A stretch of DNA of 15,501 nt. It comes from Candidatus Peribacteria bacterium. Lineage in GTDB: Bacteria; Patescibacteriota; Gracilibacteria; Peribacterales; Peribacteraceae. Within the stretch, counting starts at the first letter, position 1. The number at the start of each line of letters is the position of its first letter. The notes beneath the pieces are model-generated. The model searched no databases. It saw only the letters and a list, made by a program, of their open reading frames with translations, and was not told the DNA's origin. The translations under genes and the position numbers were made by a program. Positions 5,632 through 12,433 of this stretch are shown piece after piece. The DNA lies in assembly GCA_012515645.1 (NCBI GenBank), contig JAAYXY010000114.1, positions 1 through 15,501 on the forward strand, given 5' to 3'.

Positions 5632-8600
5632 ATGCAATCCACGGCAGCGGCAAAAAAGCACCAGCAGCACACGCAGACATCCAGTGCCATAGGCCGTGGA
5701 ATGAGTGTGCGTCGCATCTGGACATCACCGGGTCAGGACCCGCTCGAAACGGTGCAGTATGAGAGGCGTATGAGCCGCATTGTCAATACGAATGGCTCCG
5801 TGGTCTTTGAAATGGCCGATGCGGAGATACCGGCTGCGTGGAGCCAGGTGGCGACCGATATCATGGTGAGCAAGTACTTTCGCAAGGCAGGAGTGCCGCA
5901 GTACGATGAGCGCGGCGAAGTGCTCCGGGACGATCAGGGCAACGTGCTCACGGGGCCGGAACGTTCTGTTAAACAGGTGGTGCGCCGCATGGCGGGGTGC
6001 TGGAGGCACTGGGGCGAGCAGTACGGATACTTCGAAACGCCACAGGATGCGCAGGCGTTCGAAGATGAAATCTCGTACATGATGGTGCACCAGATGGCGG
6101 CTCCCAACAGCCCACAGTGGTTCAATACGGGGTTGGCGCATGCATATGGAATCACAGGGGTTCCGCAGGGGCATTACTACTGTGATCCGAGTACGGGGGA
6201 GGTGTGCCAGAGCCAGGATTCTTACACTCATCCGCAGCCGCATGCGTGCTTCATCCAGTCGGTTTCCGATGATATGGTGAATCCAGGCGGCATTATGGAT
6301 CTGTGGACGCGCGAAGCCCGTCTCTTCAAGTTCGGTTCGGGTACCGGAACGAACTTCAGCAGCATCCGCGGCGACGGCGAGCCGCTTTCGGGTGGAGGCA
6401 AGAGTTCGGGACTCATGAGTTTCCTCAAAATCGGCGATCGTGCGGCGGGAGCCATTAAATCCGGCGGCACGACACGCAGGGCGGCAAAGATGGTGTGCCT
6501 GAATTTAGATCACCCCGATATCGAGGCGTTTGTGGATTGGAAAGTCCGGGAAGAAAAAAAGGTAGCCGCACTGGCGGAGGCCGGTTACGACATCGATTTC
6601 AATGGCGAAGCGTACCAGACGGTTTCTGGTCAGAATTCCAATAATTCCGTTCGTGTGCCGCATGCGTTCTTCGAAGCGGTGGAGAATGACAGGGAGTGGC
6701 ATTTGTACTGGCGCACCGAGTGCGCTCGTGCCGCCAAAGAAGGTGAGGATCCATCTCCTTGCAAGACGCTGCGTGCCCGGGAACTCTGGGAGAAGATTGG
6801 CTACGCGGCGTGGGCATGTGCCGATCCCGGTGTCCAGTACGATACGACGATCAACGACTGGCACACCTGCCCGGCGGATGGCCGGATTAATGCCAGTAAT
6901 CCGTGTAGCGAATACATGTTTCTGGATAACACTGCATGTAATTTGGCGTCCTTAAACCTCCTCACATTCTACGATCAGGAGCACGGCACGTTCATGGTGG
7001 AGGAGTTCCGCCATGCAGTGCGCCTGTGGACGATTGTGCTGGAAATTTCGGTGCTCATGGCGCAGTTTCCCAGCGAGGAAATCGCGCGTTTGAGTTACGA
7101 ATTCCGTACATTGGGGTTGGGGTACGCCAACATCGGCGCCGTTCTTATGCGCATGGGAATTCCATATGATTCCGAAAGTGCCCGAGCATTGTGCGGTGCT
7201 ATCACGGCGATACTCACAGGGGAATCGTATGCCACATCCGCAGAAATGGCGCAGCATCTGGGGGCTTTTTCCGGGTTTCAGCGCAATCGCGATGTGATGC
7301 TGCGTGTCATCCGCAATCACCGCCGTGCTGCGTACAATGCGCCGCGCGGCGAGTACGAGAAGTTGCACATTACGCCCATGGGCATCGATCCTGCATTCTG
7401 CTCGGAGAGCTTGCTTATGGCGGCGAAGGAGTGCTGGGACCGTGCGCTCGCGCTTGGCGAGCGGCATGGATACCGCAACGCGCAGGTTTCTGTCATTGCG
7501 CCCACCGGAACCATCGGGCTGCTCATGGATTGCGACACCACGGGCGTGGAACCGGACTTTGCTCTCGTGAAGTTCAAAAAACTCGCGGGAGGCGGTTACA
7601 TGAAGATCGCCAACCAATCCGTGCGGCCGGCGCTGGAAACCCTGGGATACACGCAGCAGCAAGTCAGCGACATCATGCAGTATGTTATGGGTTCGTTGCG
7701 ATTGGAAGGTGCGCCGCACATCAATCGCGAATCCCTCAGGGCGAAGGGCTTTACGGATGAAGGCATCGCGAAAGTCGAAAAACAGCTGCCACAGGTTTTC
7801 GAACTGCGCTTTGCATTCAATCGCTGGGCTCTGGGCGACGATCTGTTACAGCAACTGGGATTCACAGCACAGCAGTACGAAGATCCCGTTTTCGATGTAC
7901 TCACGGCGCTGGGGTATACAGAGCAGGAAATCGAAGAGGCGACAGTCGCCATTTGCGGCCATATGACCGTAGAAGGTGCGCCGCATCTGAAAGAGGAACA
8001 TCTGCCAGTCTTCGATTGCGCCAGCCAGTGCGGGAAAATCGGCAAACGATTCATATCGGCGGAGGGGCACATCCGTATGATGGCCGCAGCCCAGCCGTTC
8101 ATCTCGGGTGCCATCAGCAAGACGATTAATCTTCCCAGTGATGCCACAGTCGAAGACATCAAGAGCGCCTATTTCCTGAGCTGGAAACTCGGTCTGAAAG
8201 CGAATGCGCTCTATCGTGACGGCTGCAAGCTGAGTCAGGCGCTCAGTAGCAAATCTGATACCAAGAAAGCTGAGAAGAACGAGGCTGTGCAGACGGTTGT
8301 AGAAATCAAAGAGGTAATCAAAGAGGTGCCACGGCGCCGTAAGCTCCCCGATGAGCGCATGGCCATAACGCATAAAATGGAAGTGGCGGGGCATGAGGCG
8401 TATGTCCACGTTGGACTCTATGAAGACGGCACTCCCGGTGAGATCTTCATCAAGATGAGCAAAGAAGGATCTACGCTCTCTGGTGTCATGGATACGCTGG
8501 CGCTGAGTATTTCTATGAATTTGCAGTACGGCGTACCCATGGAAGTGCTTTGTCGCAAGCTGGTACACACTCGTTTCGAACCCATGGGTATGACGGGGAA

Positions 8601-8994
8601 CCGGGAAATCCCCATGGTCACGAGCATCATGGATTACCTTGGTCGCTGGTTAGCTCTCAAGTTCTTATCGAAGGATAAAGCGAAGCAATTACACAATGCA
8701 GAATTGGTGGAAAAGGCATACGAAGAAGGCAGTAAGAGCAAAGATGCTTTTGCAATGCGCTTGCCAGTAGTGGACGAAGGAGGCGCCGTTGCGTCTGTGG
8801 AGGTGTCGCAACGCGCATCGTCGCAGGTTATGGAAGAATCGCGCGGAGTTAAAACACCTCTTTCGAGTAGGGAACAAGCGAAACTCCAGGGATTTACGGG
8901 TGCGATCTGTGCAGGGTGCGGCTCCGTGCGTATGAAGCGTAATGGCAGTTGCGAAGTGTGCCTGGATTGCGGGGCCACATCGGGGTGCAGCTGA
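5632..8994 (+). CDS. nrdJ: Adenosylcobalamin-dependent (class II) ribonucleoside-diphosphate reductase
   Basis: Makes deoxyribonucleotides using coenzyme B12 as radical source; a single chain of 1120 aa, of the long NrdJ type. Visible in order: APNSPQWFNTG; HACFIQSVSDDM with active-site C206; FKFGSGTGTNFSSIRG; the catalytic NPCSE with C425; the partner cysteine C436 in DNTACNLASLNL; APTGTIGLLMDCDTTGVEPD; GHIRMMAAAQPFISGAISKT; a TSCPD domain (about 905-1010: GEIFIKMSKEGSTLSGVMDT); and a C-terminal tail with CAGCGS and CEVCLDCG, the swinging cysteines that re-reduce the active site. There is no N-terminal ATP cone, so allosteric activity control through one is not expected. ATG 5632 is used; ATG 5701 (MSVRRIWTSPGQ) is where homology begins, and the first 23 residues are Gln/His/Ala-rich. 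No nrdA/B or nrdD is in the window. Confidence 0.96.
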   Translation: MQSTAAAKKHQQHTQTSSAIGRGMSVRRIWTSPGQDPLETVQYERRMSRIVNTNGSVVFEMADAEIPAAWSQVATDIMVSKYFRKAGVPQYDERGEVLRDDQGNVLTGPERSVKQVVRRMAGCWRHWGEQYGYFETPQDAQAFEDEISYMMVHQMAAPNSPQWFNTGLAHAYGITGVPQGHYYCDPSTGEVCQSQDSYTHPQPHACFIQSVSDDMVNPGGIMDLWTREARLFKFGSGTGTNFSSIRGDGEPLSGGGKSSGLMSFLKIGDRAAGAIKSGGTTRRAAKMVCLNLDHPDIEAFVDWKVREEKKVAALAEAGYDIDFNGEAYQTVSGQNSNNSVRVPHAFFEAVENDREWHLYWRTECARAAKEGEDPSPCKTLRARELWEKIGYAAWACADPGVQYDTTINDWHTCPADGRINASNPCSEYMFLDNTACNLASLNLLTFYDQEHGTFMVEEFRHAVRLWTIVLEISVLMAQFPSEEIARLSYEFRTLGLGYANIGAVLMRMGIPYDSESARALCGAITAILTGESYATSAEMAQHLGAFSGFQRNRDVMLRVIRNHRRAAYNAPRGEYEKLHITPMGIDPAFCSESLLMAAKECWDRALALGERHGYRNAQVSVIAPTGTIGLLMDCDTTGVEPDFALVKFKKLAGGGYMKIANQSVRPALETLGYTQQQVSDIMQYVMGSLRLEGAPHINRESLRAKGFTDEGIAKVEKQLPQVFELRFAFNRWALGDDLLQQLGFTAQQYEDPVFDVLTALGYTEQEIEEATVAICGHMTVEGAPHLKEEHLPVFDCASQCGKIGKRFISAEGHIRMMAAAQPFISGAISKTINLPSDATVEDIKSAYFLSWKLGLKANALYRDGCKLSQALSSKSDTKKAEKNEAVQTVVEIKEVIKEVPRRRKLPDERMAITHKMEVAGHEAYVHVGLYEDGTPGEIFIKMSKEGSTLSGVMDTLALSISMNLQYGVPMEVLCRKLVHTRFEPMGMTGNREIPMVTSIMDYLGRWLALKFLSKDKAKQLHNAELVEKAYEEGSKSKDAFAMRLPVVDEGGAVASVEVSQRASSQVMEESRGVKTPLSSREQAKLQGFTGAICAGCGSVRMKRNGSCEVCLDCGATSGCS

Positions 8995-9024
8995 TCGCAA
9001 GTAGAACATTTGCAGCAGCGCCGG

Positions 9025-9030
9025 TATGAT
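9025..9030 (+). promoter_or_regulatory. -10 box suggesting a leaderless transcript
   Basis: TATGAT (five of six consensus bases) ends 6 nt before ATG 9037, the spacing at which transcription starts on the start codon. No Shine-Dalgarno site precedes that ATG. A matching -35 is not evident, so the call rests on the box and spacing alone. Confidence 0.45.
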
Positions 9031-9036
9031 CATTGT

Positions 9037-9483
9037 ATGTCTACATGGCTCGATGTCCTTCCTTCTCGCGAGCGGCAGAAGCTCCGCGAAATGCGCATGC
9101 GCAGCCCCGCGGAGTATGCCAAGCTCCGCGAACGTATAAAGAGCGTGGAACAGATCACGGAGGAAATGCAGTACAACGAGTACGTTGCCGAACTCAAATT
9201 CGCGCTCGCTACAGAGCCTGCGGTGCGCGATGCCCTCAAAGATCGTATTGCGGACGATCTGCGTGAGCAGGGTATAGAAGCGGTCATGGAGCATGTACCA
9301 GATGCGCAGCGCGCAGCTGTCGAAAGCGGTCGATTCACCGTATCGTTAGAATCGCATCCACAGACTCGCCGCGAAACCTTAGCAGTCTTGCCAGAGGGAG
9401 ATATTCAGGAAACATTGCCAATCGTATCCGCGCTCAGTGAAAAGTATATACAGCAATTTATCCAGTCGCTGCAGAACGAGTGA
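9037..9483 (+). CDS. Hypothetical charged, mostly helical protein
   Basis: 148 aa of no family I recognise. It is rich in Arg, Glu and Ala, with no membrane segment or signal peptide, so likely cytoplasmic. The first 60 residues (LPSRERQKLREMRMRSPAEY, then KLRERIKSVEQITEEMQYNEY) look like a long helix with possible coiled coil; a second helical part runs through AVRDALKDRIADDLREQGIE. The C-terminal third is more mixed and ends SEKYIQQFIQSLQNE. Its composition and codon use resemble its neighbours, which supports a real gene. The frame opens at TTG 9010, but ATG 9037 is preferred because TATGAT lies 6 nt before it. It starts 42 bp after nrdJ on the same strand. Confidence 0.75.
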   Translation: MSTWLDVLPSRERQKLREMRMRSPAEYAKLRERIKSVEQITEEMQYNEYVAELKFALATEPAVRDALKDRIADDLREQGIEAVMEHVPDAQRAAVESGRFTVSLESHPQTRRETLAVLPEGDIQETLPIVSALSEKYIQQFIQSLQNE

Positions 9484-9494
9484 GTATCATTCTC

Positions 9495-9572
9495 TTAGAC
9501 CGAGATGAACAGCATGCCGAAGGCGCACAGCAGGAAGAAGTAACGCATGGGCTGCAATCCTAGAATTTCCAT
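9495..9572 (-). CDS. Possible 25-aa membrane peptide
   Basis: On the minus strand ATG 9572 opens a 25-codon frame, MEILGLQPMRYFFLLCAFGM then LFISV, ending in TAA 9495. After the Arg the peptide is a single hydrophobic stretch long enough to cross or insert into a membrane. No Shine-Dalgarno site or clear promoter is seen. It lies in the roughly 200-bp gap between the convergent 148-aa protein gene and the RNHCP gene, downstream of the latter on the same strand. Chance cannot be excluded. Confidence 0.22.
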   Translation of the reverse strand: MEILGLQPMRYFFLLCAFGMLFISV

Positions 9573-9682
9573 GGAATACTTTTCAAGTGGTAATATCAAA
9601 AGAGCCCTTGCAAAAGCGAAGAAAGATGAATAAATAGGTTGAACAGGCGTACACCCGCGATTTCAATATTTTGGCTAACTGA
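9573..9682. other. Unassigned intergenic stretch
   Basis: A 110-bp A+T-richer stretch downstream of the RNHCP gene. It holds no strong hairpin-plus-T-run and no recognisable gene. A minus-strand frame runs through it but overlaps the end of the RNHCP gene and looks like chance. Confidence 0.4.
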
Positions 9683-9982
9683 TCAAAAAATATGTTCGAA
9701 AGCCCCAAGATTGTCATCAGGTGCGGCTCGATTGCGAATGTGTTTGCCACAGAGCTCACAGGCGTGCACCAGGACAAATCCTTTTCGTGACTCCTGGTCG
9801 AGGCCGGTAGGACGCATCATCCCGCCACAGGGAGATGCACGGTCGCCGGGACCGTCCCTGTCAACATGCTTGCTCCACAGGCAGTGTGGGCAGTGGTTGC
9901 GGTAACCCCCGTTTGTCAGGGGCTCCACATGTTTGCCGCAGTGTTCGCAGACAAACGGTTCTTGGCGGGCAATGAACACCAT
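9683..9982 (-). CDS. RNHCP-domain protein (zinc-ribbon-like)
   Basis: A 99-aa cytoplasmic protein with the name-giving signature GYRNHCPHCLWSKHVDRDGP then GDRASPCGGMMRP (about residues 26-60), diagnostic of the RNHCP domain family. It also has two CxxC-type pairs, CEHCGKH near residue 12 and CELCGKH near residue 75, so it can probably bind one or two zinc ions. The molecular role of RNHCP proteins is not established, to my knowledge; nucleic-acid or ribosome contact is a guess from the zinc-ribbon look. Its ATG directly follows the TAA of ychF (TAAATG), so the two are co-transcribed and probably translationally coupled. Confidence 0.85.
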   Translation of the reverse strand: MVFIARQEPFVCEHCGKHVEPLTNGGYRNHCPHCLWSKHVDRDGPGDRASPCGGMMRPTGLDQESRKGFVLVHACELCGKHIRNRAAPDDNLGAFEHIF

Positions 9983-11077
9983 TTATGTATTGAAGCGGAA
10001 ATGCATCACGTCTCCATCCTGAACAATATAATCTTTGCCTTCGCTGCGCAGTTTGCCGGCTTCTTTGGCTTTCTGTTCTCCGCCGTATCGGACGTAGTCT
10101 GCATAGGCGATGGTCTCTGCACGTATGAAGCCTCTCTGGAAATCCGTATGGATCACGCCTGCCGCTTCCGGCGCCGTGGATCCGCGGACGATGTTCCATG
10201 CGCGCACTTCCTGGGGGCCTGCGGTGAAGAACGTGATGTATCCCAGTGCGTCATACGCAGCACGGATGAGTTGTGAAAGGCCGGAGTCCGTCTGGATGTC
10301 TGCGAGGTATTCCCGCCGCTCATCCGGCGTTAAATCCTGCAGATCTTCCTCGATTTTCGCGCAGATGAGCACAAGTTGTTCGTTTTCCGTAAGGCCGATT
10401 TCTTTCTTGATTTCGCGCGGATCACTGTTGGCCAGTTGTTCTTCGGAGACGTTGATTGCGTACAGGATTGGTTTTGCGGTGAGCAGGGGAGGCAGGCGCT
10501 TATATACGGCATGCTCTTCCTTGGCCAGTACCAGTGTCGCCGCGAGTCCGGCATTCTCGAGGTGGTGCTTGTATTTCATGAGCAACGTCAGTTCCTGCTG
10601 TTTTTCCGCATTGCCGGTTTTCGCGGGCCCCTGGGTTTTTTCGATGCGCTGCAGAATAGTTTCCATGTCTGCAAGGATGAGTTCTGTTTCGATGGTTTCG
10701 CGGTCGCGTTTGGGTTCTATACTGCCATCGACGTGCACGACGTTCCCGTCGAGGAAAGCGCGGACGACATGGCAGATGGCATGGACTTCGCGAATTGCTG
10801 CCAGAAACTGGTTACCCAATCCTTCGCCCTTGCTGGCCCCTTTGACGAGTCCGGCGATATCCACGAATTCCACGGCTGCGGGGATGACTTTTGCAGGATG
10901 GACGAGTTCCGCTAATGCCAGAAGCCGTTCGTCGGGCACAGCCACAATGCCCACATTAGGATCTATAGTGCAGAACGGATAATTTGCCGACGGAGCACCG
11001 CGAGATCCAGTGAGAGCATTGAACAAAGTGGATTTCCCCACATTCGGCAGACCGACAATACCTATGCGTAGTGCCAT
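9983..11077 (-). CDS. ychF: Redox-regulated ATPase/GTPase YchF (OLA1 family)
   Basis: A 364-aa translation-associated P-loop NTPase of the Obg family that prefers ATP in studied members. It shows G1 GLPNVGKS (residues 9-16), the switch/G3 region DIAGLVKGASKGEGLGNQFL, the atypical G4 motif NVSE in place of NKxD that explains ATP preference, a central coiled-coil insertion (KTGNAEKQQELTLLMKYKHH), and a C-terminal TGS domain ending GKDYIVQDGDVMHFRFN. The length matches the usual 363 aa when ATG 11077 is used; the 12 residues upstream are not conserved. A TTGCAC/CACACT promoter ends 7 nt before this ATG, so the mRNA is probably leaderless. It is followed without a gap by the RNHCP gene. Confidence 0.97.
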   Translation of the reverse strand: MALRIGIVGLPNVGKSTLFNALTGSRGAPSANYPFCTIDPNVGIVAVPDERLLALAELVHPAKVIPAAVEFVDIAGLVKGASKGEGLGNQFLAAIREVHAICHVVRAFLDGNVVHVDGSIEPKRDRETIETELILADMETILQRIEKTQGPAKTGNAEKQQELTLLMKYKHHLENAGLAATLVLAKEEHAVYKRLPPLLTAKPILYAINVSEEQLANSDPREIKKEIGLTENEQLVLICAKIEEDLQDLTPDERREYLADIQTDSGLSQLIRAAYDALGYITFFTAGPQEVRAWNIVRGSTAPEAAGVIHTDFQRGFIRAETIAYADYVRYGGEQKAKEAGKLRSEGKDYIVQDGDVMHFRFNT

Positions 11078-11084
11078 GAGGTGT

Positions 11085-11113
11085 AGTGTGCAGGTGCTGC
11101 TTCTTGAGTGCAA
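11085..11113 (-). promoter_or_regulatory. Promoter of ychF, leaderless spacing
   Basis: On the minus strand TTGCAC (11113-11108) and CACACT (11090-11085) are 17 bp apart. CACACT ends 7 nt before ATG 11077. The -35 is good; the -10 matches only three of six consensus bases. No Shine-Dalgarno site lies between. Confidence 0.4.
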
Positions 11114-11129
11114 TTGGTACTGTCTGATA

Positions 11130-11158
11130 TTGACAGAAAGTATGAAATAATCTATTTT
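11130..11158 (+). promoter_or_regulatory. Promoter of the SLH-sortase gene
   Basis: A perfect TTGACA (11130-11135) and TATTTT (11153-11158) are separated by 17 bp in an A+T-rich divergent region. Transcription would start near 11165, about 30 nt before ATG 11197. CTGTC and GACAG arms 7 bp apart overlap the -35 and could be a weak operator. Confidence 0.6.
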
Positions 11159-11196
11159 ATTCTTCTCTTCTTTTGCAGTCAGTTCAGCCAGTTGTC

Positions 11197-12411
11197 ATGA
11201 AACTTTGGACAATACGGGTCATTATCGTGCTTCTGCTGCTCATCCAGGTACCGGTGCTCCCCGCACTGGCGTCGGCGTTTCCCGATGTGCAGGGGACGGG
11301 GTATGAGCGCGCATATACTTCATTGGCAGCGGAGAATATCATTACGCAAGGGCGCCCCTACGAGACGCTCAATCGGGCGGAAGCGCTCAAAATTGCGGTG
11401 ATGGCGAATAGCCAAATGGCCCAGAGCGCACAGCAGTACAGTACGCATGGTATTCAGGAACAGCTCTTTAAGGATGTAGGTACAAATGACTGGTTCACAC
11501 CGTACGTTCACGCCGCGTTTGCCAAGGGGGTGGTGACGGGTTACGGTGACGGGACATTCCGTCCTGGTCGTCTGCTGAGCACCGAAGAGGCTGTGACGAT
11601 CCTTCTGCGCAGCGCAGGGGAGCGCGGCAGTGGCGGGGCCGCAATGGGTTCGCCCTATATTCAGAATGCGGATAGCCAGTGGTACACGATGTACATCAAT
11701 GCGGCAATTCGGCGCAATCTGATCGAGAACCGCGGGCGGATGCTCTTGGGGGCCGCAATATCTCGCGGGCAGTTTATAGAGATGGCGTACAGGTTACATG
11801 TGATCAACCGAAGCGGCGACGCACGATATGCTGAAACAGCGGACAGTAGTGCCGCGCCGGTCATCGTGTCTGCTGCGCCAGCGGCGCAGCGACCGGCGGT
11901 TTCCATCCATGCGCCGCAGCCGCAGACGTTGGCAACGCCGCTCCAGCAGCGTCCACAGTACGCATCCGAGCGCTATTTTGCCGTAACCGTTCCCAGTGTC
12001 GGTATTACCGACCTTCCTGTTTCGCGTCCAGTGGATCCGTTCAGCAAAGAGGGCATTCTGGCGCCTCTCAAGCACGGCGTCGGTCATTTATTCAGCTATC
12101 CCGGCAGCGGTGGCAAAGTGATGATTTATGGGCATTCCAGCGCATATCCTTGGGATGTGTCTTCGTATACCAAGATTTTCCGTACCATTAATAATCTGAG
12201 GGCGGGTGATCGCATTTACGTGACGTACGACGGAACATTCTACGTCTATGAAGTGACATTCGGTGAGGCGATTCTCGCATCGGATACGAGCCGTTTCCAG
12301 GATAACGGCCAGGGAGAAGAGTTGATTCTCTATACCTGCTGGCCTCCAGACAGCATCACGCAGAGGTACCTGGTGCATGCGATACCGGTGCAGACGATAG
12401 CGTTGCAATAA
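11197..12411 (+). CDS. Exported SLH-repeat protein with C-terminal sortase domain
   Basis: A 404-aa secreted protein. A signal peptide (KLWTIRVIIVLLLLIQVPVL, cleavage after about ALASA) is followed by three S-layer homology repeats (about 28-70, 88-140 and 148-200; the middle one has GVVTGYGDGTFRPGRLLSTE), which in this family bind secondary cell-wall polymer. A Pro/Ala/Gln-rich linker (about 212-270) leads to a sortase domain (about 272-404) with all three catalytic residues: H313 in IYGHSS, C381 in LYTCWPP and R390 in QRYLVHA. Sortases cleave a C-terminal sorting signal and join proteins to the wall or to each other. The enzyme would therefore be tethered through SLH repeats instead of the usual membrane helix. 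No sortase substrate is in this window. ATG 11197 is chosen for the signal peptide; an in-frame TTG lies at 11173. Confidence 0.9.
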   Translation: MKLWTIRVIIVLLLLIQVPVLPALASAFPDVQGTGYERAYTSLAAENIITQGRPYETLNRAEALKIAVMANSQMAQSAQQYSTHGIQEQLFKDVGTNDWFTPYVHAAFAKGVVTGYGDGTFRPGRLLSTEEAVTILLRSAGERGSGGAAMGSPYIQNADSQWYTMYINAAIRRNLIENRGRMLLGAAISRGQFIEMAYRLHVINRSGDARYAETADSSAAPVIVSAAPAAQRPAVSIHAPQPQTLATPLQQRPQYASERYFAVTVPSVGITDLPVSRPVDPFSKEGILAPLKHGVGHLFSYPGSGGKVMIYGHSSAYPWDVSSYTKIFRTINNLRAGDRIYVTYDGTFYVYEVTFGEAILASDTSRFQDNGQGEELILYTCWPPDSITQRYLVHAIPVQTIALQ

Positions 12412-12433
12412 AGAGGCTGCATAGGACGGAGTT

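Noticed and set aside
9583..9777. 64-codon minus-strand frame
   Set aside because: Overlaps the RNHCP gene end in another frame; no ribosome site or recognisable features.
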